A DNA stretch of 20,303 nt from a virus, in IMG/VR virus record IMGVR_UViG_3300022927_000159, positions 1 to 20,303 of that record, one strand, 5' to 3'. Below the pieces are notes generated by a model. That model had not been told where the DNA came from, did not search any database, and was given only the letters and a program-made list of their open reading frames with translations. Positions within the stretch are counted from its first letter, which is position 1, and every line of letters begins with the position of its first letter. The position numbers and the translations under genes were made by a program. This document shows, in pieces, positions 13,723-20,142 of this stretch.

Positions 13723-14651
13723 TATATCTCCGGATAATAAGTTTTAGGTGAAATGTAAACACTAGCTGATGAACCATCTTCTTCTAATGCTCTTAGTAAT
13801 TCATCTTCGTAAAGTAATTTCATTTCTTGAGTTCTGTTAGGTGCTTTCTTTTGTGATATGTAATAAGCTAAACCCGCACACATACAAGGTACAAATCTAT
13901 TAACAACATCAGCTTCGTTAGTATATTTACCTGCATCTTGTAATCTTTGTAAATAATAAAAGAACACGTAGTCTCCAACTTGATCAGAACCTGGAGTTAA
14001 ATATAAAGTTACTGATATTCTATCTATAAATCTCTGTACCCAATATTGAGAAGGTTGACCTGTAGCAGTTTTATTTGAAAAAGCTGAATATTGTGATCTG
14101 TTTACTTTTGATAAAGGAGAGTCTACATTTGCTGAAGTTCTATAACTAGCCTCTAACATATCAGAAGCCATATTTACAAAATTATTTACTGAATCGTTTT
14201 GTGCATGAGAAGCAGCAGTTGTGTTATCTACACCTCTGGTAGCACCTGTTAAATTTAAACTAGATATTCCTGTATAAGAAATAATTTCATCATTGATTTT
14301 TATTTTTCCAGAGTCAGGCATCTGGGCCACAGAAGCAACTGGAATAGTTGTGTCTGTATCATTTATAGCAGCTGTTAGTGTAGTTGTAATTCCGTTTGAT
14401 GTACCATCGCTTGGTGATCTATAAATTATATATTCGTTTTGACCGCTAACTAAACTAAAAGCATGTTCTCTAACTTGCCAAAAATGGATACCTCTATTAT
14501 CCCATTCTTGAAGCATTATGTTTAATGATCTTCTAGCTGAACGCAGGTCATTACCTGAGTAATCAAAGAAACCTAATCTTTCAAAAGCTTCAGTTATAAT
14601 TTCATCGATCGAGAATGTTTTCTCGAATGTAGTTGTGCCTGAAAAAGCCAA
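13722..14651 (-). CDS. Tail connector protein, P22 gp4-like, with TTG start
   Basis: The protein has 309 residues. The start codon is TTG, justified by GGAGG six bases upstream and by the conserved N-terminus; the first internal ATG is at residue 46 and would remove it. Residues 13-60 (FSIDEIITEAFERLGFFD, then RSARRSLNIMLQEWDNRGIH) match the helical N-terminus of P22 gp4-like head-completion or tail-accessory proteins. Residues 88-157 are an inserted beta module shared with the next gene. Residues 200-240 (YWVQRFIDRISVTLYLTP, YVFFYYLQRLQDAG) and a C-terminal helix (RTQEMKLLYEDELLRALEED) complete it. It probably joins portal to nozzle. Confidence 0.75.
   Translation of the reverse strand: MAFSGTTTFEKTFSIDEIITEAFERLGFFDYSGNDLRSARRSLNIMLQEWDNRGIHFWQVREHAFSLVSGQNEYIIYRSPSDGTSNGITTTLTAAINDTDTTIPVASVAQMPDSGKIKINDEIISYTGISSLNLTGATRGVDNTTAASHAQNDSVNNFVNMASDMLEASYRTSANVDSPLSKVNRSQYSAFSNKTATGQPSQYWVQRFIDRISVTLYLTPGSDQVGDYVFFYYLQRLQDAGKYTNEADVVNRFVPCMCAGLAYYISQKKAPNRTQEMKLLYEDELLRALEEDGSSASVYISPKTYYPEI
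14181..14390 (-). repeat. Copy B of a shared beta module (309-residue protein)
   Basis: This encodes residues 88-157 of the connector (TLTAAINDTDTTIPVASVAQ, then NDEIISYTGISSLNLTGATR). It interrupts the helical gp4-like fold and parallels 13081-13359. Confidence 0.75.
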
Positions 14652-14659
14652 GTTGCCTC

Positions 14660-14971
14660 CTACGAGTTACTTCCGCCGCTATGAAAAACAGTGATAGCTG
14701 TAATCGATTCAGTAGTTAGTGCAGAGTAAACATCTGTTTTAAATAAAATTGGTACAGGGAAATTAACTGTCATATCATGAATATGAGCACCCTTATTTAA
14801 TTTTACTTTTGATGTTCCACTTGCTCCACCATCTTTAAGCTCTAAAACTCCAGCTGCGTTAGGACCAGATACATGAACTCCATATACTCTAGTTCTTCCA
14901 GATTGAACAGTTTTAGTTTCAGTAGTTACGTTAGTTGCAACTCCATCAATTGATGATCCAAATGTTGACAT
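14660..14971 (-). CDS. Small beta-rich putative virion protein
   Basis: The protein has 103 residues with a TAGGAGAT ribosome-binding site. The sequence (VQSGRTRVYGVHVSGPNAAG, VLELKDGG, KVKLNKGAHIHDMTVNFPVP, then SITAITVFHSGGSNS) has the strand pattern of a small jelly-roll or Ig-like protein. I recall similar short proteins in marine phage structural operons without a named role. It lies between a 172-residue structural protein and the connector gene, eight bases from the latter. No signal peptide or catalytic motif is visible. Decoration or head-completion are possibilities. Confidence 0.68.
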   Translation of the reverse strand: MSTFGSSIDGVATNVTTETKTVQSGRTRVYGVHVSGPNAAGVLELKDGGASGTSKVKLNKGAHIHDMTVNFPVPILFKTDVYSALTTESITAITVFHSGGSNS

Positions 14972-14995
14972 AATTTTTATCTCCTAAAATTTATA

Positions 14996-15015
14996 TGTGG
15001 GGCCGAAGCCCCACA
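14996..15015 (-). other. Stable C(UUCG)G RNA hairpin after the 172-residue gene
   Basis: In minus-strand RNA, UGUGGGGC and GCCCCACA form an 8-bp perfect stem closed by a UUCG tetraloop with the favourable C-G closing pair. It starts 11 bases after the upstream stop and is followed by TATAAATTTT rather than a U-run. It is more likely an mRNA 3'-end stabiliser, processing signal or weak terminator than a full terminator. Confidence 0.75.
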
Positions 15016-15026
15016 CTAATTATTTA

Positions 15027-15545
15027 TTAACTATCACTAAATGGTGTAACAATAGTTCCTGATCCTAAGATCAAAGTATTGTGTACCAAGTATTGAGCAG
15101 TTTCTAACGCTGTAACTTGAATTACAGATCCAACGATCCCACCTGTAGTTGTTCCATTCATAGAAAGAACATCATTATCTGTAGAAGGGAAGAAAGCTTT
15201 TTTAGCTCCATCATCCACTGCGATCATAGCTGCACCTGTAAATTTATCTACACCGTCAGTTACGATTTGAACATCAGTTGCAGTTGTGTCTACGTAAAAA
15301 TAGAAACTTGCACCAATGTTATTTAGATTGTTGTAGTCTGTCTCACCTGCACTTGCTCCATTAGCATTTGCATTGATTGATGGTAAAGTAAAGATACCAT
15401 CCGCGTCTTGTGTTAATAAGATTCTTCCTGCGTGAGCATTTACAGTTAATGAAGTATTAGCTGTTAAAGCAACAGTTGAACCTGGTCCAGTACCTATAAA
15501 GCCATTTTTAGAAATGACCGGTCCTGAAAACGTAGTATTTGCCAT
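15027..15545 (-). CDS. Putative virion structural protein (beta-rich)
   Basis: The protein has 172 residues with a CTAGGAGAA ribosome-binding site. It begins MANTTFSGPVISKNGFIGTG. TVALTANTSLTVNAHAGRIL, then FYFYVDTTATDVQIVTDG and VIQVTALETAQYLVHNTLIL, give a clear beta-sandwich pattern. I recall relatives in marine phage virion gene sets with no established role. The gene has its own 166-nt upstream region with a possible promoter and is followed by a stable hairpin, so it may be expressed strongly and separately, as expected for an abundant capsid decoration or fibre protein. That role is inferred from context only. Confidence 0.7.
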   Translation of the reverse strand: MANTTFSGPVISKNGFIGTGPGSTVALTANTSLTVNAHAGRILLTQDADGIFTLPSINANANGASAGETDYNNLNNIGASFYFYVDTTATDVQIVTDGVDKFTGAAMIAVDDGAKKAFFPSTDNDVLSMNGTTTGGIVGSVIQVTALETAQYLVHNTLILGSGTIVTPFSDS

Positions 15546-15618
15546 AGTATTATTCTCCTAGTTTCCGTCTACATAGTCTCTAGGCCGTCGACTGTACGCG
15601 TCTATGTAAACTAATTAA

Positions 15619-15663
15619 ATTATACAGTGGTTTTTTTATATACTAGTTTTGAGTAGAGTGCAA
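15619..15663 (-). promoter_or_regulatory. Possible sigma70-type promoter in the 166-nt gap
   Basis: The gap 15546-15711 holds no gene. On the minus strand, TTGCAC (15663-15658) and TATAAA (15640-15635) are separated by 17 bases. A perfect TATAAT lies at 15624-15619 but without a good -35. Further along, 15570-15576 and 15602-15608 are 7-nt inverted repeats around the 5' leader of the 172-residue gene. The -35 match is only three of six, so this is a weak call. Confidence 0.4.
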
Positions 15664-15711
15664 GAGATCCTGCAGTGTGGAGTGGATTTTTCCAACGATG
15701 TAGCTTTTTGA

Positions 15712-15939
15712 TTAAGTAGCTACGGAAACTTGCGGAGCAGAGTCTTCAACTTTATTACGCATGTGTTCTCTTTGCGCTTCTGCCATCTTAATATGACTTA
15801 AAACATCTCGAACTTTTCGATCTATTTTAACCATATTGAGAGTATATCTACCCTCTTTAAGATGCTCTTGCTCCCACTGTAAGTCCAGACCCCTCTTTTG
15901 CTTGTAAAGGTCGTTTAAGTGTTGCATCATTTTTTCCAT
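15712..15939 (-). CDS. Small helical protein of unknown function
   Basis: I chose the ATG at 15939 (75 residues) because AGGAGG lies six bases upstream; the in-frame ATG at 15954 overlaps that ribosome-binding site itself and has none of its own. The protein is almost entirely predicted helix with mixed charge (MEKMMQHLNDLYKQKRGLDL, QWEQEHLKEGRYTLNMVKID, HIKMAEAQREHMRNKVED), suggesting a coiled coil or helical hairpin. It overlaps the upstream small gene by 83 nt. Its position shortly after the capsid gene suggests a head-related or regulatory role, but no family is recognised. Confidence 0.65.
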   Translation of the reverse strand: MEKMMQHLNDLYKQKRGLDLQWEQEHLKEGRYTLNMVKIDRKVRDVLSHIKMAEAQREHMRNKVEDSAPQVSVAT

Positions 15940-16129
15940 CGATAACCTCCTCATAGGTTATTCTATTTATCTTGTCACTATAAGAGTTTCCAAGATTTTC
16001 CCAAACTATACTTTTTTCTCCCAACTTGTCAAGTATAGCCTGTTCTAGTGAGGCTGGGTTATCATCAGCTACAACATTAAATTTAGCGTAATGATCATAC
16101 GCCCAGATATTTACTAGAAATTTTACCAT
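15857..16129 (-). CDS. Small protein of unknown function downstream of the capsid gene
   Basis: The frame opens at an ATG at 16144, but that codon follows the hairpin with no ribosome-binding site. The ATG at 16129 has GAAAGA just upstream, so I prefer 90 residues starting MVKFLVNIWAYDHYAKFNVV. The first 60 residues look like a compact alpha/beta domain (SLEQAILDKLGEKSIVWEN, then RITYEEVIDGK). The last 29 are low in structure and lie over the next gene. No domain is recognised. It is coupled to the 75-residue gene, whose AGGAGG is encoded by the Glu-Glu-Val codons of this one. Confidence 0.62.
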   Translation of the reverse strand: MVKFLVNIWAYDHYAKFNVVADDNPASLEQAILDKLGEKSIVWENLGNSYSDKINRITYEEVIDGKNDATLKRPLQAKEGSGLTVGARAS

Positions 16130-16148
16130 TATTCTTTCTTTCATAGAA

Positions 16149-16175
16149 TTGTGGCGAGACTATGTCCCGCCACAA
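16149..16175 (-). other. Strong RNA hairpin after the major capsid gene
   Basis: In minus-strand RNA, a 12-bp stem (UUGUGGCGGGAC with GUCUCGCCACAA, one G-U) closes an AUA loop, 10 bases after the capsid stop. The G-U would be A-C in plus-strand RNA, which favours function on the transcribed strand. A T-run lies before the stem rather than after it, so this is not a canonical intrinsic terminator. Capsid genes are often followed by terminators or RNA-stability elements. Confidence 0.8.
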
Positions 16176-16185
16176 AAAATTACGA

Positions 16186-17094
16186 TTAACTTGCTCCTGA
16201 AGATCCGAAGATACCTCTATAGTCAGATACACCAAATCTGTATCTTTCTCTAGCTTTGTATCTTACGTTTCCAGTATCAAAATCACCTTCCATTGCTGTT
16301 CTAATAGGTGTTCTTTCAAAATACTTCATTCCGTTAGGAACATCAGTAATGAAGAAGTACGCATTAGGATCAGTTAAGAAATTGTTCACTCTGTAACCTT
16401 GAGGAACCATTCCCATAGAAACGATTGCATTGATATCGTTATCAGCAGTGCCAGTTCTACCTTGAGACTTCATAAGTCTTTCAGCTTGGAATTGAAGCTC
16501 AGAAGGAACGATCATTTTCATTCCTCTAGCAGCAATTTTAAGACCTCTTTCGTCAGTCATTGCAGCGATGTCGATTAAAGACTGCTCCAATGAAGTTTCG
16601 TTAAGGTCAGCCTGTGTAGCCAAAGTGTTTGACACAGTTCCAGCGATCGTTGGGTGAGCTGTACTAAATAATTGTACACCATCTCCAGAAGTGAAACCAC
16701 CTCCGAAACCATTGATCAGTGGATTTACTGATTTGATTTGTTTAGTATTCGCCATAGATCTAGCTAGCGCTTTTGTATATCTAGACGCAAGTCTGTCATA
16801 CAAGTTGTCCTCAATCGCTTCTTCAGTGATTGCGAACGCAAGCGCAACAGTTTCCATAGTGTATCTAGCTGTGTAAGTCTCTTGAGCATTGTCAAAAGTT
16901 ACGCCAGAACCTTCAGGTTTAACTGCAGCATTAGCAAAACCAGATAACATAACTTCTTCTTCAAACGCTCTGTCTGAAGTTTCTGTTGTGTAGATCTCAG
17001 CATGCTGATTCTCATAACGTTTATATTCCAGTCCGAATAGTGCATTCAGGCCTGGTTCTAGTTCTTTAACTAGTTGTCCTCGTGATATAGCCAT
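16186..17094 (-). CDS. Major capsid protein
   Basis: The protein has 302 residues with an AGGAG ribosome-binding site. It opens MAISRGQLVKELEPGLNALF, with an extended charged N-arm (EYKRYENQHAEIY) and E-loop-like region. ETVALAFAITEEAIEDNLYD and ASRYTKALARSMANTKQI are the long helical spine expected of an HK97-fold protein. LFSTAHPTIAGT and the late AYFITDVPNGMKYFERTP are typical of Mu gpT-like or related capsid proteins. The C-terminus has NVRYKARERYRFGVSDYRGI. The length is normal for such proteins. Position after scaffold-like genes and a following strong hairpin support the call. It is slightly more GC-rich than the enzyme island, as expected for a highly expressed gene. Confidence 0.88.
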   Translation of the reverse strand: MAISRGQLVKELEPGLNALFGLEYKRYENQHAEIYTTETSDRAFEEEVMLSGFANAAVKPEGSGVTFDNAQETYTARYTMETVALAFAITEEAIEDNLYDRLASRYTKALARSMANTKQIKSVNPLINGFGGGFTSGDGVQLFSTAHPTIAGTVSNTLATQADLNETSLEQSLIDIAAMTDERGLKIAARGMKMIVPSELQFQAERLMKSQGRTGTADNDINAIVSMGMVPQGYRVNNFLTDPNAYFFITDVPNGMKYFERTPIRTAMEGDFDTGNVRYKARERYRFGVSDYRGIFGSSGAS

Positions 17095-17116
17095 GTTTTT
17101 TCTCCTATTCTAACTA

Positions 17117-17689
17117 TTATATTCCTGCCGTAGCAGAGTTGTATATGTGTTCGTTAATCATCACTACCCAATTAACATAACCAGATGCAATATCGCTATT
17201 GTCTATGTTAGTTGATGGACCTATGATTTTTAACTGACCACTTGCTGTTGATAGCGTACCATCATCTAACATTGAGTTAGACACAAAGTTTGCTGCAACA
17301 CCTGCTGAAACAACGATATCCGCATTCATGAATACATCAGTCTGCGCTGAAGCAGTTGATATATCAGTTTGGATTTCGAATCTTTCATAAGGGTCATCAC
17401 TTACGAATGCTACTATGTCAGAAGCGTTAACTTGTGCATAGTGGTTAGCAAACGTAGGTTTACTTGTATTTGGGTCTGTGTAGAAAACGCCATTAAGTGA
17501 TCCAAGTAATCTGTCACCAGCTGCGGCTTGTTCAATAGTTCCGCCAGCTACTGGTTTTACAGCATCTTGAAAATAGATAGTAGTCGCATAGTTTGCAGCG
17601 ATACTATATTCACTTAAACCTTGGTTGTCTCTATTTTGACCAACTTTTCCGATCGCTCTTAGACCGAAAGGTTCGTTTTTATTTGCCAT
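17117..17689 (-). CDS. Putative capsid accessory / decoration protein
   Basis: The protein has 190 residues with a strong AAGGAGG ribosome-binding site. It begins MANKNEPFGLRAIGKVGQNR, a start I recall in structural proteins next to capsid genes of marine phages. The middle (TIYFQDAVKPVAGGTIEQAA, LLGSLNGVFYTDPNTSKP) and the end (YVNWVVMINEHIYNSATAGI) are beta-rich. A conserved-looking DPYERFEIQTDIS segment lies near residue 100. Its position just upstream of the capsid gene, in the same operon and with a similar strong ribosome-binding site, suggests a protein made in capsid-like amounts. Decoration is likely but not proven by the sequence. Confidence 0.68.
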   Translation of the reverse strand: MANKNEPFGLRAIGKVGQNRDNQGLSEYSIAANYATTIYFQDAVKPVAGGTIEQAAAGDRLLGSLNGVFYTDPNTSKPTFANHYAQVNASDIVAFVSDDPYERFEIQTDISTASAQTDVFMNADIVVSAGVAANFVSNSMLDDGTLSTASGQLKIIGPSTNIDNSDIASGYVNWVVMINEHIYNSATAGI

Positions 17690-17767
17690 AGAGGCCTCCT
17701 TATAAATGTACCTGCCCTTGCGAGCCTCCAGTACGGGTTAAATGAACTTTAATGGTTAGGAAATTTT

Positions 17768-18232
17768 TTAAGATTTCTTTGAGCCACCAAAAGTTACACG
17801 AGTCTGTCTATCAATATCGATAGGCATACTTGGGTGCTCTTCCTTCATCAGATCATTATCCATTGCTTTGACTTTTTCATTATGCTGTGAAGCATAATAT
17901 TCTTGTCTCTGCTTAATAACCTCTTCAGGTATCCTAGCGAGCAGTAGGCCGCCAACTCCGATCACTCCTGAATATTTCCCGTCTTCAATGACTGGAAATT
18001 GTGAATCTGGGTATTCATCGGCACGAACTAATTCGTATCCTTCTCTTAACGAGGCAGATACATTTTTCGTATCTTGAAATCCCATTGACTCAGCTCTAAT
18101 CCATCTATGTCTAAAACCTGATGGAGCAGGTGGTGAATCTAAAGGTGATGGTGGAGTCCAAACTTTTTTATGAGCTGTTTTTTCTCTAGTTTGACTCGCA
18201 CGTGAGGTCTTCTTATCTATTGTATTTTCCAT
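17768..18232 (-). CDS. Conserved phage protein of unknown function, head operon
   Basis: The protein has 154 residues with an AAGGAGG ribosome-binding site. A basic Ser/Thr/Lys-rich N-terminus of about 30 residues and a Pro-rich stretch (WTPPSPLDSPPAPSGF) precede RHRWIRAESMGFQDTKNVSA and LREGYELVRADEYPD. Then come YSGVIGVGGLLLARIPEEVI and a charged helix KQRQEYYASQHNEKVKAMDN. I recall this WIR-E---F-D--N---R-REGYE pattern in marine podovirus-type phages beside the scaffold gene. It has no assigned role. The charge pattern and position suggest a virion or assembly-associated protein. The 78-nt gap on its downstream side (17690-17767) holds no gene. Confidence 0.7.
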   Translation of the reverse strand: MENTIDKKTSRASQTREKTAHKKVWTPPSPLDSPPAPSGFRHRWIRAESMGFQDTKNVSASLREGYELVRADEYPDSQFPVIEDGKYSGVIGVGGLLLARIPEEVIKQRQEYYASQHNEKVKAMDNDLMKEEHPSMPIDIDRQTRVTFGGSKKS

Positions 18233-18236
18233 ATGC

Positions 18237-19238
18237 TTATCCCTCCTTCGTGATATTTAATTGTTTCGCATACTCTTCGAGTGGCACACCTAATTTCTTA
18301 GCGATTGTAACCTGTGATGGTGTGAGCCTCACAGTTTTGCGACCAGATTTGGTACTTCGCTTCGCTGAAGCTACTTGTTGTACCGGAGCAGGTCGTGTTT
18401 CTTCTCCCGTTGTATTTGTTCTACCAAATTTGTGGGGAAATTCAAGTCTTATTCTTTTGTCTATTTCAGAATAATACTCGTCAGATTGTGGGTCAAAACC
18501 TTCCACTTCTGTAAGTTTTTTATGAAGATCAAAAGCTGTGTAAGTCATAGCTGAATCTTGACCAAACCATGGATTTTTTTCACTCCATGCTTCAGCTTTA
18601 GGATCAGGTGTTCCTTGCGCTGCTTGCTGTCTTAAATTAACTTCAGGTGCAGGTTTTTTCTCCGCTTTTTGTTTTTCATAAGCTTCTTGAGCTGCTTTTG
18701 TTTCAGTCAATTTAGCTTTTTTGTATCCAAACTCGGATATAGCTGCCATAGCTTCTGCTTCAGCTCCTAGATCATTTGCTTCTCTAGCTGCTGCAAGTTT
18801 TGCTTTTGCTGCTTCAATACCTGATTCGATACTTTGTTCAGTGACAGAAAGAAAGTTAGGTTCTATCTTTTTAAGTTTATCTTCTGCTTCTTTTTTGTCT
18901 TTAATGACACGTTCAGCATAAGTTAAAGCTTCATCTTTTTGACGTTCAGCTTCTCTCCACTTTTTAGTTAGTTTTGCTATTCTCTTTTGTACACTTTCAC
19001 TATATTGTTCTAATTCTTCTTTATTATCTTTCTTGTCGTCAAGTTTGACTTCTCTTTCATTTTCGTAAGTTTGATCCTCTGGTACTTTTTCATCTACCAC
19101 AGGTCTTACAGTCGGTTCTTCTTTTATTTCCGGCTGCTCAATCTCTGCTTGATCTTTTTCTTCAGGTACATCGACATCCATTGCTGGACCAGAGGTATCG
19201 ATATCAACTGTTTTTTTCACTTCTTCAGTGTCTGGCAT
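18237..19238 (-). CDS. Capsid scaffolding-like protein
   Basis: The protein has 333 residues with an AGGAGG ribosome-binding site. Residues 1-75 are very acidic and disordered. Residues 75-195 are a long charged coiled coil (VQKRIAKLTKKWREAERQKD, then AERVIKDKKEAEDKLKK). Residues 212-270 form a globular segment (EAWSEKNPWFGQDSAMTYTA, then FDPQSDEYYSEIDKRIRLEF). The tail has a basic patch followed by RLTPSQVTIAKKLGVPLEEY. Acidic, coiled-coil-rich proteins upstream of the capsid gene with a basic C-terminal helix are typical of scaffolds, which guide capsid assembly and leave. There is no protease domain, so any processing would be by another protein. Confidence 0.78.
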   Translation of the reverse strand: MPDTEEVKKTVDIDTSGPAMDVDVPEEKDQAEIEQPEIKEEPTVRPVVDEKVPEDQTYENEREVKLDDKKDNKEELEQYSESVQKRIAKLTKKWREAERQKDEALTYAERVIKDKKEAEDKLKKIEPNFLSVTEQSIESGIEAAKAKLAAAREANDLGAEAEAMAAISEFGYKKAKLTETKAAQEAYEKQKAEKKPAPEVNLRQQAAQGTPDPKAEAWSEKNPWFGQDSAMTYTAFDLHKKLTEVEGFDPQSDEYYSEIDKRIRLEFPHKFGRTNTTGEETRPAPVQQVASAKRSTKSGRKTVRLTPSQVTIAKKLGVPLEEYAKQLNITKEG

Positions 19239-19255
19239 AGTTTCCTCCTATGTTA

Positions 19256-19723
19256 TTAATATTGATGAAGTATATCTTCGGGGTTATCGATTGTAGCTAA
19301 CACTTCATCATCATTTAGCAATCTAACTTCACCCCCGTCAATTTGTATACGGCTTCCTGCATATCTTGCAAAGACAACCCAATCACCCTTCTTGCACCAA
19401 GGTCCTTCAGGAAATTTTTCTTTGTCATAACAATGAGGTCCCATTGCTAAAACCAAACCACATTGAGATGCAACTTGTTGTTTTTCTAAAGTTTCTTGTC
19501 CAAGAATTAATCCACCTTTAGTTTTTTCTTTCATCTTGAAAGGGAGAAGTAACATTCTCCAACCAGTGGGTTGAGGTAATTTATCTGATTCTTTTGTTTT
19601 TAATCGTTCGTAAGTTTTTTGTTCTTTATCTTCGATCTTTTTATTTTCTTCTTCGTATTTGTCCGCCAAAGCATATTTAATCTTTGGGTTCTCCGAATTT
19701 GATAACTGTTCCTTTTTCGTCAT
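19256..19723 (-). CDS. Phage-encoded GroES-like co-chaperonin
   Basis: The protein has 155 residues with an AAGGAG ribosome-binding site. Residues 54-145 have the GroES order: GWRMLLLPF, then EKTKGGLIL with the hydrophobic tripeptide LIL at 72-74 in the mobile-loop position that would contact GroEL. QVASQCGLVLAMGP follows, then KKGDWVVFARYAGSRIQIDG, VRLLNDDEVLATI. Residues 1-50 are a charged helical extension absent from bacterial GroES (about 97 residues). T4 gp31 and other phage co-chaperonins help fold capsid protein with host GroEL; the head-gene context here suggests the same. No GroEL gene is present. The start lies 47 nt inside the upstream gene. Confidence 0.85.
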   Translation of the reverse strand: MTKKEQLSNSENPKIKYALADKYEEENKKIEDKEQKTYERLKTKESDKLPQPTGWRMLLLPFKMKEKTKGGLILGQETLEKQQVASQCGLVLAMGPHCYDKEKFPEGPWCKKGDWVVFARYAGSRIQIDGGEVRLLNDDEVLATIDNPEDILHQY

Positions 19724-19910
19724 TTTGCTCCTTCTTGTTTAGCAGGTTAGAGATATCCTGTGATATTTTATAATAGGCATGTGCCTGTCCCATCATATAC
19801 TTATATTTTTCCATATTGTCAACACTACCAGAAATCATAGCATCACCAATTTGTTGATATTGTTCTTTCAGTTCTCTCTGTATCTTAGTTATTAATGTTA
19901 GTTCGTCCAT
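19677..19910 (-). CDS. Small helical protein of unknown function
   Basis: The protein has 77 residues. Two amphipathic helices (TLITKIQRELKEQYQQIGDA and KYKYMMGQAHAYYKISQDIS) are separated by a short ISGSVDNM turn, and the tail is charged. It overlaps the upstream gene by 26 nt and the GroES gene by 47 nt, so it is part of a tightly coupled cluster. The ribosome-binding site is weak. I recall similar helical-hairpin proteins next to the portal and head genes of marine phages, but none with a known role. Confidence 0.68.
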   Translation of the reverse strand: MDELTLITKIQRELKEQYQQIGDAMISGSVDNMEKYKYMMGQAHAYYKISQDISNLLNKKEQNDEKGTVIKFGEPKD

Positions 19911-20079
19911 TTGCTTTTTTACCTTTATTTATACCTTTCTTAATAATGTAATCTTGTGTTCCGTTCGCACCTGTCTCAACTTCTTTACGAAGGTTTTTAA
20001 ACAGATTTTTTTGTTTTTTTTCCTCTTCTTTTTTTACTGAAAAGGTTTCTAATAATTTTGTATCCCGCATAAAATACAT
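19885..20079 (-). CDS. Small Lys-rich protein of unknown function
   Basis: The protein has up to 64 residues and is very basic (KKEEEKKQKNLFKNLRKEVE, then KKGINKGKKANGRTNINN). The ATG at 20079 overlaps the -10 element of a strong promoter, so a transcript from that promoter could not use it. The in-frame ATG at 20070 would fall almost at the predicted transcription start and might be translated leaderless. Neither start has a clear ribosome-binding site. A run-through message from upstream could still use the first. Basic composition suggests nucleic-acid contact, without other support. Confidence 0.55.
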   Translation of the reverse strand: MYFMRDTKLLETFSVKKEEEKKQKNLFKNLRKEVETGANGTQDYIIKKGINKGKKANGRTNINN

Positions 20080-20106
20080 TATCTAATTTTAACGCAATAT
20101 TGTCAA
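20078..20106 (-). promoter_or_regulatory. Sigma70-type promoter for the head operon
   Basis: On the minus strand, a perfect TTGACA (20106-20101), a 17-base spacer and GATAAT (20083-20078, five of six) form the best promoter match in the window. It lies in the 63-nt gap after the small basic gene and would drive the GroES, scaffold and capsid genes. Host-type recognition is assumed. A TTGACA/TATAAT pair in AT-rich DNA can arise by chance, but the exact -35 and spacing are good. Confidence 0.65.
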
Positions 20107-20142
20107 GACCAGCAAAAAAGTTATATATTAATCTATCTAACA

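Noticed and set aside
17690-17767. Weak inverted repeat around GTAC in the gap before the capsid accessory gene
   Set aside because: Only about five pairs before mismatches; not convincing as a terminator.
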